Shown: positions 35,482 through 45,133, counted from the first letter of the stretch. The stretch is DNA of 64,000 nucleotides from Snowella sp. (GCA_003249095.1 QBMS01000005.1:1-64000), one strand, 5' to 3'. Numbers and translations are program-made. Notes: generated from the letters alone by a model not told the origin.

Positions 35482-36087
35482 TTAACGGGTTTTATCGTGG
35501 TCGAGTATGCCAATCGTCGGAAAGCTCCCATAACTCAGGTTGGTTTTCGAGGTTTTTTGGATCTCTTCCTTAATTTGGTCTAGATCCACATAGCGATCCG
35601 ACACGTTAATTAAACTATCACTGGTCATCGATCGCAAGCTAACGACTTCAATTCTTGCTCCCCGATAACTGACCGCATCCGCCGCGTAGGCCAAATCTCC
35701 ATCCCCACTGACAATCACTGCCGTATCAAAGGAACCCACAAGAGCCATTAAATCCACCGCAATTTCCACATCTAAATTTGCTTTTTTTGAGCCATCGGGT
35801 AATTGGACAAGATCTTTGGCAATCACTCGGTAGCCATTGCGCCGCATCCAGAGTAAAAAGCCCTGTTGTTTCTCATTGGTGCGATCGACTCCCGTATAAA
35901 AGAAAGCTCTGAGTAAGCGAGACCCCCCTGTTAAACGGAGAAGTAACTTGGTGTAATCAATTTCAATGCCCAACTGAAGAGCGGCATAAAACAGATTAGA
36001 ACCATCGATAAAAATAGCGACCCGACCCCGATTTTCCAAAAGCTGATCGTGGGTAAAGAGGGGATCATTCTCAAATTCTTCAAACAT
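35482..36087 (-). CDS. NYN-domain protein, LabA/DUF88 type
   Basis: The 201-residue protein has a PIN-like NYN fold with RVAIFIDGSNLFYAALQLGI, KKANLDVEIAVDLMALVGSFDTAVIVSGDGDLAYAADAVSYRG. The Asp residues in IDGSN, DVEIAVD and SGDGD are the expected acidic metal ligands, so RNase activity is possible. LabA in Synechococcus acts in circadian output. Its paralogues are common in cyanobacteria, so the clock link is only suggestive. Confidence 0.9.
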   Translation of the reverse strand: MFEEFENDPLFTHDQLLENRGRVAIFIDGSNLFYAALQLGIEIDYTKLLLRLTGGSRLLRAFFYTGVDRTNEKQQGFLLWMRRNGYRVIAKDLVQLPDGSKKANLDVEIAVDLMALVGSFDTAVIVSGDGDLAYAADAVSYRGARIEVVSLRSMTSDSLINVSDRYVDLDQIKEEIQKTSKTNLSYGSFPTIGILDHDKTR

Positions 36088-36209
36088 TTTTGTTATACCT
36101 CGTTTGTTATACGTTTAAAAAAAGGGTTCTTTAAAAATTGGAAAAAATTAAAACAGATAGCGTATTAGCCCGATAATAACTCAAAAGTAAGGGATGACCT
36201 AATAAAAGA

Positions 36210-37823
36210 TCAAGGGGAGCCGTCACTGACAGGGGGGTCGAGACGATTAAAAATGGGTTTGGCCACATTTAACTGGATATTTGCAGGAAAAGACCCCCAT
36301 TGTCCATGTTCTTCAAAGGTAACTGTTTCCTTAAATTTTTCCCAATCGTTAAAATGAATCGTAAAACCTAACTGGTGATAAATATCCGTACTTAAATTGG
36401 GAATAATGGGAGAGAGGAGATAGGCCGCTAGACGAATAGATTCTAGAACACTATATAAAATTTTTTCAACCTCTTGGTGTTGTTGCTGTTTGTATAAACT
36501 CCAAGGGGCATTTTCATCAATGTATTTATTACAGGCGCGAATCAGGGTGAAAATTTCTTCCCCCGCTTCACTCAAGGCCAATTTATCGTAGGATTCCGTA
36601 ACGCGATCGCCCAGATTTTGACCCAACAACAACAGGGCATCATCGGGTGATAAATCCGCCGCCGTCAACTGAGGGCCTTGACCTTGACAATATTTTTTTA
36701 CCATCCCCAAGGTTCGATTCAGTAAATTCCCCAAATCGTTCGCCAGGTCAGCATTGAGGACATTAATAAAACGGGTTTCATTAAAATCTCCATCCTTGCC
36801 AAGTTCAATTTGAGTCAGAAAATAATAGCGTACCGCATCGGCCCCATAGCGTTCCACTAAATCTACAGGATCTAGGGTATTACCTAGACTTTTACCCATT
36901 TTTTGGTTATCTTTGGTCAGAAATCCATGACCAAACACTTTTTCAGGAAGGGGAAGTTGGGCCGCCATCAACATCGCGGGCCAATACACGGCATGAAATC
37001 GGAGAATGTCTTTACCGATCAAATGCAAATTAATCGGCCACCAGTTAGCGAGGGCATTGGTTAAGGTGGGTTCCTGATCTGGCTCTAACAGGGCCGTAAC
37101 ATACCCCAGCAGTGCGTCAAACCAAACATAGATGGTGTGTTTCGGATCAGTCGGAATGGGAAACCCCCAGTCCAGATTAATCCGAGAAATAGAAAAGTCC
37201 TGTAATCCTTGTTTAACAAAGTTTAGGACTTCATTGCGACGACTTTCGGGTTGAATAAAATCAGGGTTTTCCTCGTAGAGTTTTTCCAATGGCTCCTGAT
37301 AGCGAGACAAGCGAAAGAAGTAATTTTCCTCATCTCGCCACTCGGCGGTCAAATTAGTATGGATAGGACAACAGCCATTTTCTAATAGATCTCGCTTTTC
37401 CTTAAATTCTTCACAGGCAACGCAATACCATCCCTGTTGTTGGGCGAGGTAAATATCTCCTGCCCCTGCAACTCGTTCAAAAAATTCCTTAACAATTGCG
37501 GCATGGCGGAGAGCAGTCGTGCGACTGAAACGGTCGTATTGAATATCTAATTTTTGCCAGAGGGATTCAAAACTCGTGACGATGCGATCGCAATGTACCT
37601 GGGGCGATAATCCCTTTGTTTCGGCTGTCCGTTGAATTTTTTGGCCATGTTCGTCGGTTCCTGTAATCAGCAAAACAGAATACCCCTGAAGTCGCTTAAA
37701 ACGGGCGATCGCATCGGCCACCATTGTGGTGTAGGCACTCCCCAGGTGGGGAACATCATTAACGTAATACAGGGGAGTTGTAAGAGAAAATCTTTTGATA
37801 TCAGCGTTTTTAAAGGGGGTCAT
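36210..37823 (-). CDS. metG: Methionyl-tRNA synthetase
   Basis: From ATG 37823 (MTPFKNADIKRFS) the protein is 537 residues. A TTG ten codons upstream (37853) opens a longer frame that is unlikely to be used. It has the class I HIGH-like segment TTPLYYVNDVPHLGSAY, the zinc knuckle CVACEEFKEK, the ITGTDEHGQKIQ motif and the KMSKS-like KMGKSLGN. The C-terminal anticodon-binding helical domain follows. It lacks the dimerising EMAP-like domain. It charges initiator and elongator tRNA-Met. Confidence 0.97.
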   Translation of the reverse strand: MTPFKNADIKRFSLTTPLYYVNDVPHLGSAYTTMVADAIARFKRLQGYSVLLITGTDEHGQKIQRTAETKGLSPQVHCDRIVTSFESLWQKLDIQYDRFSRTTALRHAAIVKEFFERVAGAGDIYLAQQQGWYCVACEEFKEKRDLLENGCCPIHTNLTAEWRDEENYFFRLSRYQEPLEKLYEENPDFIQPESRRNEVLNFVKQGLQDFSISRINLDWGFPIPTDPKHTIYVWFDALLGYVTALLEPDQEPTLTNALANWWPINLHLIGKDILRFHAVYWPAMLMAAQLPLPEKVFGHGFLTKDNQKMGKSLGNTLDPVDLVERYGADAVRYYFLTQIELGKDGDFNETRFINVLNADLANDLGNLLNRTLGMVKKYCQGQGPQLTAADLSPDDALLLLGQNLGDRVTESYDKLALSEAGEEIFTLIRACNKYIDENAPWSLYKQQQHQEVEKILYSVLESIRLAAYLLSPIIPNLSTDIYHQLGFTIHFNDWEKFKETVTFEEHGQWGSFPANIQLNVAKPIFNRLDPPVSDGSP

Positions 37824-37853
37824 ATTGTCAAAAATAGAATACAAGCAAACCAA

Positions 37854-38128
37854 AACCGTTATTGATAACGGAATAATTTCAAGTATCCAGCCTAATTATT
37901 ATTTTTATATTGTTCTAATTTAAACGAAATAGACTAGTAGATATGATTAAAACTTTGTGAAAATTTTTGATGAAAGCTCTATTATTTTTACCGAATAAGC
38001 TCTCTAATGATAGCGTAAAATCCATTAAAATCTGGAAAAATAGAAAAGAATATCGGTATATTTACTTAATATTTACTGATGAAGCTGAGAGAAAAAACTT
38101 ATCAATAAACCAGAAAACATTCCTTGGG
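37854..38128. other. Intergenic region upstream of metG
   Basis: The 275 AT-rich bases hold a plus-strand frame of 66 codons (37967-38167) that overlaps the small gene at 38129 and lacks a ribosome site; I do not regard it as a gene. No T-box or other riboswitch pattern is evident. Confidence 0.3.
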
Positions 38129-38305
38129 CTAATCTTGCCCAGGAAGAGTCACCTCTGGAAAGGGTAAAATCGGTAGGCGATCGCCCCGAAAAACTTCTTC
38201 ACTCAATTTTCCTAATTCTATAATTCCCTCAGTTAAGGGACGGGAAAGACTTAATCCCACCAGCAGAGGAAACGTCACAAAACTTAAGCAAATTTGGGGA
38301 TTCAT
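38129..38305 (-). CDS. Small conserved protein, 58 aa
   Basis: The minus-strand frame starts MNPQICLSFVTFPLLVGL and ends LPILPFPEVTLPGQD. A hydrophobic N-terminal segment (8-20) is followed by an amphipathic helix (LTEGIIELGKLSEEVF) and a HIP1-encoded GDR, as in ordinary cyanobacterial genes. It was found by direct translation. It sits 42 bases past the fur stop on the same strand and may be cotranscribed with it. Function is unknown. Confidence 0.6.
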   Translation of the reverse strand: MNPQICLSFVTFPLLVGLSLSRPLTEGIIELGKLSEEVFRGDRLPILPFPEVTLPGQD

Positions 38306-38347
38306 GGGTTAATTGATTCTTAAATAATCAGGAATTAAAGCTTTATT

Positions 38348-38923
38348 TTATGCGGGGGATGAGGGATTGACAACATCCGATTCGGAATGAGTTTTAGAAA
38401 TGGTTCGGGTACAGCACCAATTACTGGGCAAGGCCGATGGCCATCCCATGCGAATCGCTTCAGGGCAAATCGTTGTCACCGTTAATTGACAATCAATCAG
38501 TTGAAAACCCTCTTTGTCACATTGTTTTAAACTGTGTTTTAAAATCGAATCATTATTAAATTCAATGGTTCGGTTGCACTGCACACAAACAATATGATGG
38601 TGATGGTGATGGGCCTGATGGAGTTCGTAATGTTTATGACCTTCGGCCAGTTCTAGCTCCCGTAAAATGCCCATACGAGACATTAATTTGACACTACGGT
38701 AGATCGTGGACAAACTAATGCCTTCCTTGCGCTTTTCTAACAATTCGTAAAGTTCTTCCGCACTGAGATGATTACCCTTAGGTAAATTTTGAAAGACGTG
38801 AAGAATTTTTTCTCGTTGGGGAGTTAATCGCCAGCCTCTGGAATTTAATTCTGATTTGAGGGAATTAGCGGTATAAGTCATGATCCGCGACTTGCTCGCA
38901 ACACTAGGTAGATTCCTCATCAT
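38348..38923 (-). CDS. fur: Fur-family iron-responsive regulator
   Basis: The 191-residue frame has the winged helix RGWRLTPQREKILHVFQNLPKG, SLSTIYRSVKLMSRMGIL, and the His-rich metal site AHHHHHHIVCVQCNRTIEF. A second Cys region (ICPEAIR, NWCC) follows. A start at 38881 (MTYTANSLKSELN) matches the usual N terminus better. Fur represses iron uptake when Fe2+ is present. PerR and Zur share the fold, but the N-terminal motif favours Fur. The C-terminal tail is longer than in most Fur proteins. Confidence 0.85.
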   Translation of the reverse strand: MMRNLPSVASKSRIMTYTANSLKSELNSRGWRLTPQREKILHVFQNLPKGNHLSAEELYELLEKRKEGISLSTIYRSVKLMSRMGILRELELAEGHKHYELHQAHHHHHHIVCVQCNRTIEFNNDSILKHSLKQCDKEGFQLIDCQLTVTTICPEAIRMGWPSALPSNWCCTRTISKTHSESDVVNPSSPA

Positions 38924-38969
38924 AGTCTTTAGTGATGGCTATTTGCAACAAAAAGCCCTAATTGCCAAT

Positions 38970-38993
38970 AAAAAAAGCCCGCCGAAGCGAGCT
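38970..38993 (-). terminator. Strong terminator of the DEAD-box helicase gene
   Basis: On the minus strand AGCTCGC pairs with GCGGGCT around a UUCG tetraloop, then seven T (38970-38976). It lies 27 bases after the helicase stop codon. Confidence 0.85.
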
Positions 38994-39020
38994 AAAACGA
39001 GACACAATAGTTATTAATCT

Positions 39021-40448
39021 TTATTGATCACTGAAAACAGGCTTTCTGTTAGAGGAGTGACGATGATTGTTGTTGTTATTGTTGATTTTGTTAGGTTTGC
39101 GTTTGATAGCTGGCTTGTTCATGCCACTTTCAGGAACTTCCCATTCGGTTTTCATCCAGTTAGGACAATTTTGGTCGTAGATCATTTGTAAGGCCGCTGC
39201 CGCGATCGCCTGGGGATCATAGTCTGCGCTCAGGTCACGCACCAGGGGTAAGAAAGAGGCCATCCGTTCACCCGTTAAGGCTTCTTGGATTTGATTTTGT
39301 AATTTTTCTAAGCGTTTGGCTTCAACCACCGAACGAGTAGGGATTTCATGAATTTCAATCCGTTGTTTGAGACGTTGTTCAATTTGACGGAGTAAACGAC
39401 GATCAATGGGTTCTACCAAGGCGATCGCGGTTCCTGTTTTTCCTGCCCGTCCCGTCCGTCCAATACGGTGAATATAGGTTTCCGCATTATCAGGTAAATC
39501 AAAGTTAATTACATGGCTCAAATTCGTGACATCTAAACCCCGTGCGGCAATATCCGTCGCCACAACTAATTTAACCTTATTATCCCGAAAACGTTGTACT
39601 AGACGCTCCCGTTGGGATTGGCTCAAATTACCGTGATATTCATCTACACTTTGGCCCGATTCCTGAAGTTTGCTGGTTAGTTCCGCCGCCGTTTGCTTGG
39701 TTCGGACGAAAATAATCGCTGATTCAGGACTTTCAATTTCTAGAATCGGTTGCAGAGCTTTCAACTTCGACCAACCACGAGGAACAAAATAAAGTTGTTG
39801 CTCAATTTTTGTCGGAGCGACTTCCAATTGTTTCACCGAAACCGTTGCGGGATCTTTCAAGAACTGATTAACCAATTCGCGAATTTCGCGGGGCATGGTA
39901 GCCGAGAAACAAGCCGTCTGACGGGTTGCAGGGGTCTTTTTCAAAATGGTTTTCACATCATCAATGAAACCCATACTGAGCATTTCATCCGCTTCGTCTA
40001 AGACCACCCAACGGACTTCTTCAAGGTTTAATTTTTTGCGGTCAATTAAATCAATGACGCGGCCAGGAGTCCCAACAACAATTTGCACACCGCGTTCTAA
40101 ACTACGGATTTGGCGTTCGATGGATTGACCCCCATAGACCGTTAGAACAAATAAACGACGTTGATTCGTGAAGTCTTTCATCGCTTCAGCGACTTGTTGA
40201 GCCAATTCCCGTGTGGGGGTTAAAATAATGGCTTGGATACCAGGGCGACGGTCAATTTGCTCTAGAATCGGTAAGGAATAGGCGGCGGTTTTTCCAGTCC
40301 CTGTTTGGGATTGGGCTACTAGGTCTTTGCCCCCTAACATCAGGGGAATGGCCTGGGCTTGAATTTCCGTTGGCTCCGTAAAACCTAGTGATTCTAGGTG
40401 CTGGGTATGTTCATCGGATAATCCTAAGCTTTGAAAAGAAATAGTCAT
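39021..40448 (-). CDS. DEAD-box RNA helicase (CrhR/DeaD type)
   Basis: From ATG 40448 (MTISFQSLGLSDEHTQHLESLG) the protein is 475 residues. The 36-codon upstream extension of the frame is probably a leader. All helicase motifs are present: Q motif, AQSQTGTGKT (I), PTRELAQQ (Ia), VLDEADEML (DEAD, II), FSATMP (III), ATDIAARGLD (V), YIHRIGRTGRAG (VI). The C-terminal tail is Asn/Lys-rich. It is likely the cold- and redox-induced CrhR-type helicase, which unwinds and anneals RNA. The gap to rimO is small. Confidence 0.93.
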   Translation of the reverse strand: MTISFQSLGLSDEHTQHLESLGFTEPTEIQAQAIPLMLGGKDLVAQSQTGTGKTAAYSLPILEQIDRRPGIQAIILTPTRELAQQVAEAMKDFTNQRRLFVLTVYGGQSIERQIRSLERGVQIVVGTPGRVIDLIDRKKLNLEEVRWVVLDEADEMLSMGFIDDVKTILKKTPATRQTACFSATMPREIRELVNQFLKDPATVSVKQLEVAPTKIEQQLYFVPRGWSKLKALQPILEIESPESAIIFVRTKQTAAELTSKLQESGQSVDEYHGNLSQSQRERLVQRFRDNKVKLVVATDIAARGLDVTNLSHVINFDLPDNAETYIHRIGRTGRAGKTGTAIALVEPIDRRLLRQIEQRLKQRIEIHEIPTRSVVEAKRLEKLQNQIQEALTGERMASFLPLVRDLSADYDPQAIAAAALQMIYDQNCPNWMKTEWEVPESGMNKPAIKRKPNKINNNNNNHRHSSNRKPVFSDQ

Positions 40449-40564
40449 GGGGAACGTTGTATTTTTCAGAATTTGACAAGGGTTAATAAAATTTGAGTTA
40501 TCGGAAGAAATATATTTTTCATACATCCCTATGGATAACGCTGGTCGAGTTTTCACAACTCCGC

Positions 40565-41878
40565 TTACACCACTTCTCCATAGAGATCGTAAACATCTGC
40601 TGCGGTAATGGTGACGGGAACAATGACTCCCAGGGGAGCCTCTCCTTTGACATAGACCAATCCATCAACTTCTGGGGCAAAGCGGGCAGAACGCCCAATC
40701 AATTCCCCTGTTTCAGGATTTTCTTGTTCAATCAGAACCTCAACCGTCTTTCCAATAGACGCTTGATTTTTTTTAGCAGAAATCGGTTGCTGAGTCTGCA
40801 TTAAAAGATTACGCCGCTCGTCCATCACCTTTGCTGGGACTTGATGGGGCATTTTGTAAGCAGGGGTTTCTTCTTCGGGTGAGAAGGTAAAGACCCCTAC
40901 ATGGTCGAACTCGTGGCGTTGAACAAAGCTAAGTAGGTGGTTAAAATGTTCTGACGTTTCGCCTGGAAAACCGACAATAAAAGTAGTACGCAGGATGGCG
41001 TTGGGAATTGCGTTTTGAATCTTTTCAATGATAACATCATTGACTTGACCTTGCCAGGGTCGATTCATGGCTTTAAGGATCTCCGAGTGGGAGTGTTGGA
41101 GGGGTAAATCTAGATAGGGCAGGACGTTGGGAGTTTCCTGAATGGCTTTGATTACCTTGGGGGTGAGTCCTGTGGGATAGGCATAATGGATGCGTATCCA
41201 GGGAACATCGACTTGACCCAAGGCCCGTAGCAATTCATCTAATTTAGGTTCGCCGTACAAATCTAAACCATAGTTAGTGGTGATTTGGGAAATAAGAATG
41301 ATTTCCTTGACTCCCTGGGCTGCTAATTGCCGTGCTTCTGCCACAATCGATTCAATGGGCCGCGATCGCTGATTACCCCGTAGATGGGGAATAATGCAAA
41401 AAGCACACCGATAGTCACACCCTTCAGCGACGCGCAGATAGGCCACGCCTTCGGTCGTTGTGCGATAACGGGGCGTATGTTCATCGGCAATGTAGGTCGG
41501 CTCGGCAGAAATCGCCTTAACTCGCTCACCTTGCTCTACTTTTTCAACGATTTCAACAATTTTTTGATAATCGCCCGTACCGACGACCGCAACTGCTTCG
41601 GGAATTTCTTCTAAAAGCTGTTCTTGAAAGTGTTGCGCTAAACAACCAGAGATAATAATTTTCTTATCGGCTTCTGCTAATTCAACGAGGGTACGCACCG
41701 ATTCCTTTCGGGCATCCCCAATAAAGCTACAAGTGTTAACAATGACGTAATCTGCTAGTTCTTCGTTGGCATCAACGGAGTAACCTGCTTGTACTAGCAA
41801 GCCTAGCATATGTTCTGAATCGATACGGTTCTTTTCGCATCCCAGATGGGAGATAGCGATCGTTGGCTTGTTGCCCAT
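40565..41878 (-). CDS. rimO: Ribosomal protein S12 methylthiotransferase RimO
   Basis: The 437-residue protein has an N-terminal UPF0004 domain with three cluster cysteines ([24 protein letters not shown]), a radical SAM core [20 protein letters not shown], and a C-terminal TRAM domain (about 375-437). This order defines the MiaB/RimO group, and [18 protein letters not shown] plus [14 protein letters not shown] favour RimO. It adds a methylthio group to Asp89 of ribosomal protein S12. It sits directly upstream of the helicase gene. Confidence 0.93.
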   Translation of the reverse strand: MGNKPTIAISHLGCEKNRIDSEHMLGLLVQAGYSVDANEELADYVIVNTCSFIGDARKESVRTLVELAEADKKIIISGCLAQHFQEQLLEEIPEAVAVVGTGDYQKIVEIVEKVEQGERVKAISAEPTYIADEHTPRYRTTTEGVAYLRVAEGCDYRCAFCIIPHLRGNQRSRPIESIVAEARQLAAQGVKEIILISQITTNYGLDLYGEPKLDELLRALGQVDVPWIRIHYAYPTGLTPKVIKAIQETPNVLPYLDLPLQHSHSEILKAMNRPWQGQVNDVIIEKIQNAIPNAILRTTFIVGFPGETSEHFNHLLSFVQRHEFDHVGVFTFSPEEETPAYKMPHQVPAKVMDERRNLLMQTQQPISAKKNQASIGKTVEVLIEQENPETGELIGRSARFAPEVDGLVYVKGEAPLGVIVPVTITAADVYDLYGEVV

Positions 41879-42125
41879 GCGTTTCTTGGTATCACCCTGT
41901 TATCACGACTTCGGGGTTGCAAACCAAGAATGCTTTAACGTTCAGCCGAGTCGGACGATTGTTAGTTAGGATTTGGTTTTTCCCCTGTATTGTAAAATAT
42001 TGTAACAGACAAATGCCGATTCTGCCGAATGAGTTCAACGACTTTGATTAAATTCTCATTATTTCTAATGATTTTTTAAAATCAAACGATACATTTACTC
42101 CTGAAAAATACTGAGGGGATTCCTA

Positions 42126-42800
42126 ATGTCAGATTTGCCTTTAAATTTAACCGCGATCGCTGTTTTTGTGATGATGCTCTCCGTTTTAATCGGGCCGTTG
42201 ATCCATCTATCTCCTTTTGTGACGGCCCTGACGACCATTTCTTTGTTGGGACTGATCACTGCCGATCAATTTGCCTGGCAGGGTCGGGGAAGCAATTTAT
42301 TCCTCGATAGCCTAGCTTCCAAAAAGCAACGAAAAAGAATTTTGCACCACGAAGCAGGTCATTTTTTGGCGGCCTATTACCTGGGGATTCCCATCAAGGA
42401 CTATACCCTCTCGGCGTGGGAAACTTTCAAGCAAGGAAACCCAGGGCTAGGAGGAGTGCAGTTTGATACGGAACCGCTCGAAAACCAGTCCCAAAATTGG
42501 CAGAATTTTCCCCTGATCCTAGAACGATTTGCAACGGTGTGGATGGCGGGGATCGCGGCAGAGCAATTAATTTATGGTCAAGCCGAGGGAGGAAATGATG
42601 ATCGTCAAAAATTATTAATTTCTCTCAATCTGTCCCAATTACCCCAAGCTATTTATCCACAAAAGGAGCGTTGGGCTTTAGTACAGGCAAAAAATCTGTT
42701 GGAAAGTCATCGTGCTGAATATGACGCATTGGTTCAAGCCATGACCGAAAGACTGCCTGTTGTCGATTGTTGTCGCATCATTCAGGAAAAACAGGTCTAA
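42126..42800 (+). CDS. FtsH-like M41-type protein without AAA domain
   Basis: The 224-residue protein has an N-terminal hydrophobic region (two helices, about 8-45) followed by a cytoplasmic M41-like domain. The zinc motif HEAGH is at about 75-79 (ILHHEAGHFLAAYYLGIPI), and a second part contains WMAGIAAEQLIYGQAEGGNDDRQKL, with the Glu/Asp expected for the third ligand. The AAA ATPase of FtsH is missing. Such stand-alone homologues occur in cyanobacteria and plastids. It may be an ATP-independent protease or a partner of FtsH. Confidence 0.85.
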   Translation: MSDLPLNLTAIAVFVMMLSVLIGPLIHLSPFVTALTTISLLGLITADQFAWQGRGSNLFLDSLASKKQRKRILHHEAGHFLAAYYLGIPIKDYTLSAWETFKQGNPGLGGVQFDTEPLENQSQNWQNFPLILERFATVWMAGIAAEQLIYGQAEGGNDDRQKLLISLNLSQLPQAIYPQKERWALVQAKNLLESHRAEYDALVQAMTERLPVVDCCRIIQEKQV

Positions 42801-42894
42801 TTGTGCGTCAGTCCCTCTGGTCTTTACAATATAGAAGAGCGGTCAATTTAATGATGCCGCCAATGGTATTAATTTTCGATTTGAGGCTAAATCT

Positions 42895-43494
42895 GTGGAT
42901 GCAATGGAATTCTTTCAGAAAAGTTCGGGAAAATGGCGATCACAGCGTACCACCCACCATCTGGCGTTTCGACGAGCCGAAATCGGAACATCAGAAATTT
43001 ATGTCGAAGCATTGGGCGCAGATAATCCCAAGGTGATTGAAATTTGTGAACTCCATGAATTTGATGCGGCTTTGGCTGTCGGTGGAGCCTTTGTCAGTTG
43101 GGAAAGCGCGATGTCCTGGGATCAAGAAGGGGAAAATCACGAAGGAACAACGGTGTTTGCCCTGATCCCTGATACAGACAATCCCCAATCGGGAACGCTT
43201 CTGCGAGAACGGGGTTACGCGGAAATTGTTCCGATCGCGGGAAGATATCACATTGACGAGGAAGAAGCTTTAGTCCTGGTGACAGACTACGAAACCATGA
43301 CGACCATTGAGCGATTCTGGTTTGCCAATCCTAATTTACGCCTGAGAACGAGTACGGTGCAACGTTTCGGGGGATTCAATACAGCCACTTTTTGTACGGA
43401 AATGCGGGCGTTAGAAGAATCGGAGTCAGAATCCGACAGTGTTTCTGCTCTAACGTCTGATGCGATCGCCTTTGATGCCATCAGTGGTTGGTAA
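42895..43494 (+). CDS. cpcS: Phycobiliprotein lyase, CpcS/CpeS family
   Basis: The 199-residue lipocalin-like protein starts with GTG 42895 (MDAMEFFQKSSGKWRSQRTTHH); an in-frame ATG at 42904 is also possible. Typical features are SGKWRSQRTTHHLAFRRAE near the start and IERFWFANPNLRLRTSTVQ with GGFNTATFCTEMR near the end. CpcS-type lyases attach phycocyanobilin to Cys-84-type sites of phycocyanin and allophycocyanin beta subunits. The C terminus has a Ser/Glu-rich tail. It lies about 200 bases before the rod-core linker gene cpcG. Confidence 0.9.
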   Translation: MDAMEFFQKSSGKWRSQRTTHHLAFRRAEIGTSEIYVEALGADNPKVIEICELHEFDAALAVGGAFVSWESAMSWDQEGENHEGTTVFALIPDTDNPQSGTLLRERGYAEIVPIAGRYHIDEEEALVLVTDYETMTTIERFWFANPNLRLRTSTVQRFGGFNTATFCTEMRALEESESESDSVSALTSDAIAFDAISGW

Positions 43495-43689
43495 AAGGGA
43501 ATTACCTAGTCCTGATTGAAACCATGATTTTGGGAGAAATAGAGCTTTTTTAAAGTTAATCTCGAAACCCAAGGCCTAACTTTGACCAGAAATCATTAAT
43601 GTTTGTAATAAATTGTAATATTTGGCAATGGGTAGGCCCCGACTCCCTTATCATTTAGGTTAATTCAATTTAAGCTTTTCTAATATTAC

Positions 43690-43704
43690 GGAGGTTTTAA
43701 CTTG
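43690..43704 (+). promoter_or_regulatory. Ribosome site and TTG start of cpcG
   Basis: GGAGG at 43690-43694 is followed after 7 bases by TTG at 43702-43704. No ATG is found at a suitable distance, and the protein aligned from TTG has the normal N terminus of CpcG ([16 protein letters not shown]). The rare start is therefore supported. Confidence 0.8.
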
Positions 43705-44454
43705 GCTATTCCGCTTCTAGAGTACGGGCCAAAAAGTCAGAACGTGCGCGTTGAAGGGTTTGAAGTCGGTAATGACGAGACACCCCCAGTGTTTACGACT
43801 GAAAACCTACTTTCTCCTTCCGAAATGGGCAACTTGATCGAAGCCGCCTATCGTCAAATTTTCTTCCATGCCTTCAAGTGGGACAGAGAAAAAATTCTGG
43901 AATCCCAACTCCGCAATGGACAATTGACCGTAAGAGACTTCATTCGGGGACTATTGCTCTCGAATACCTACCGCACGAGTTTTTATGATAAAAACAGTAA
44001 TTACCGCTTTGTCGAACACACTGTTCAAAAAGTTTTAGGCCGCGCGGTTTATAACGAACGGGAGAAAATTGCTTGGTCAATTGTTGTGGCGACTAAAGGC
44101 ATTCAGGGCTTTGTCGATACCCTGCTCAATAGCGATGAATATCTAAATAGTTTCGGTTATGATACCGTTCCCTATCAACGTCGTCGCAATCTACCTGGAA
44201 GAGAATTAGGTGAGCGTCCCTTTAACATCACCTCTCCCCGTTACGATGCGTACCACCGTCGTCAGTTGGGCTTCCCCCAAATTGTTTGGCAAAACGAAAT
44301 TCGTCGTTTCGTTCCCCAGGACAAAAAAGCAAAAGCAGGCGATCCCAGTCTTTTCTTAGGAATGGTTCGGAGCATCAATCCGACTGTCAGTCCTACGCCT
44401 AAAATTTCGGCTCTCAATATTAATATTGAAGCGTCCGTACCCCGTCGGCGTTAA
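43702..44454 (+). CDS. cpcG: Phycobilisome rod-core linker polypeptide CpcG
   Basis: The 250-residue protein has the linker domain (about 20-190) with [60 protein letters not shown] and [22 protein letters not shown]. It attaches phycocyanin rods to the allophycocyanin core. There is no C-terminal hydrophobic helix, so it is the CpcG1 type and not the photosystem I-linked CpcG2/CpcL. The start is TTG at 43702, decided by the strong ribosome site GGAGG (43690-43694) 7 bases upstream. Confidence 0.95.
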   Translation: MAIPLLEYGPKSQNVRVEGFEVGNDETPPVFTTENLLSPSEMGNLIEAAYRQIFFHAFKWDREKILESQLRNGQLTVRDFIRGLLLSNTYRTSFYDKNSNYRFVEHTVQKVLGRAVYNEREKIAWSIVVATKGIQGFVDTLLNSDEYLNSFGYDTVPYQRRRNLPGRELGERPFNITSPRYDAYHRRQLGFPQIVWQNEIRRFVPQDKKAKAGDPSLFLGMVRSINPTVSPTPKISALNINIEASVPRRR

Positions 44455-44456
44455 TT

Positions 44457-44477
44457 TGGTTTTAACCAGACTTTTTT
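44457..44477 (+). terminator. Likely cpcG terminator
   Basis: TGGTT (44457-44461) pairs with AACCA (44464-44468), and GAC then six T follow (44472-44477). The short stem makes it a modest terminator. It begins 3 bases after the cpcG stop. Confidence 0.55.
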
Positions 44478-44564
44478 AAGGAAAGTTATTGATTGGCAAG
44501 ATGATTAGGTCTTTTTGATTTGATTATCCTGTGGATCAGTGGCTTTCCTTTATTTTGGGGTTTG

Positions 44565-44660
44565 CCCCCTAACCCCGAATTTTGGGGATAATAAAGCCCT
44601 TTAACTCCCAATTTTAGGGAAAATAAAGCCCCCTAGCCCCCAACTTTGGGGGAATTAGAA
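44565..44660. repeat. Three tandem 32-bp hairpin units
   Basis: Three imperfect copies lie head to tail: CCCCCTAACCCCGAATTTTG..., CCCTTTAACTCCCAATTTTA..., CCCCCTAGCCCCCAACTTTG..., at 44565-44596, 44597-44628 and 44629-44660. Each unit has a C-rich arm that can pair with a G-rich arm around AATTT. The first two units end in AATAAAG. The repeat lies between cpcG and the convergent NarM-like gene. Confidence 0.75.
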
Positions 44661-44677
44661 TTAGTTAAAAGCGGTGT

Positions 44678-45133
44678 TCAGCATAATCCAAATTCTTGCA
44701 GAGCTGGATAAAAATTATGGTTTTCGTGACTGGCTCGACTGAGTTTGATCAGGGCAAAGCGTTGAATTGGGGTCAGCGATCGCCATTGAGATTGGGTTAA
44801 AGTTAATCCTGTTTCGATCGCCTTGGATTGAACACTATCAGGAATAATGTCTGGATCTAACCAGGGAGGATTAGAGGCGATCGCAATTTCCGTTGCGGGT
44901 TCACCTGTTTTTTGAGTAATTAAATCCTGTAGAAACTGCCGATAATTCTCGATTTCATCAGACGTTGAACAGGGAAGTTGAAGTAAAGATTGACGTTCCT
45001 CTGAATTGAATTGATTCCAATGGACTAACTTTAGTTTGACACCGCAGGTATCTAAATTTAACCTGACCAACATGGGAATACAGCGCAGAGATTCTACAAA
45101 ATCTTGCTCGAATTGAAAAAAATAATCGGTCAT
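44678..45133 (-). CDS. Nitrate reductase-associated protein, NarM-like
   Basis: The 151-residue protein shows the nitrate-reductase-associated family pattern: YFFQFEQDFVESLRCIPMLVRL, LDTCGVKLKLVHWNQF and EERQSLLQLPCS. Cys residues at both ends are conserved. NarM in Synechococcus is needed for active nitrate reductase. Here there are no nar genes nearby, so the gene stands alone. Its start codon overlaps the PAP2 stop by 4 bases (ATGA), so the two are likely translated in sequence. Confidence 0.85.
   Translation of the reverse strand: MTDYFFQFEQDFVESLRCIPMLVRLNLDTCGVKLKLVHWNQFNSEERQSLLQLPCSTSDEIENYRQFLQDLITQKTGEPATEIAIASNPPWLDPDIIPDSVQSKAIETGLTLTQSQWRSLTPIQRFALIKLSRASHENHNFYPALQEFGLC

Noticed and set aside
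37967..38167. 66-codon plus-strand frame
   Set aside because: Overlaps the better-supported small gene at 38129 on the other strand, has no ribosome site, and its content is not protein-like.
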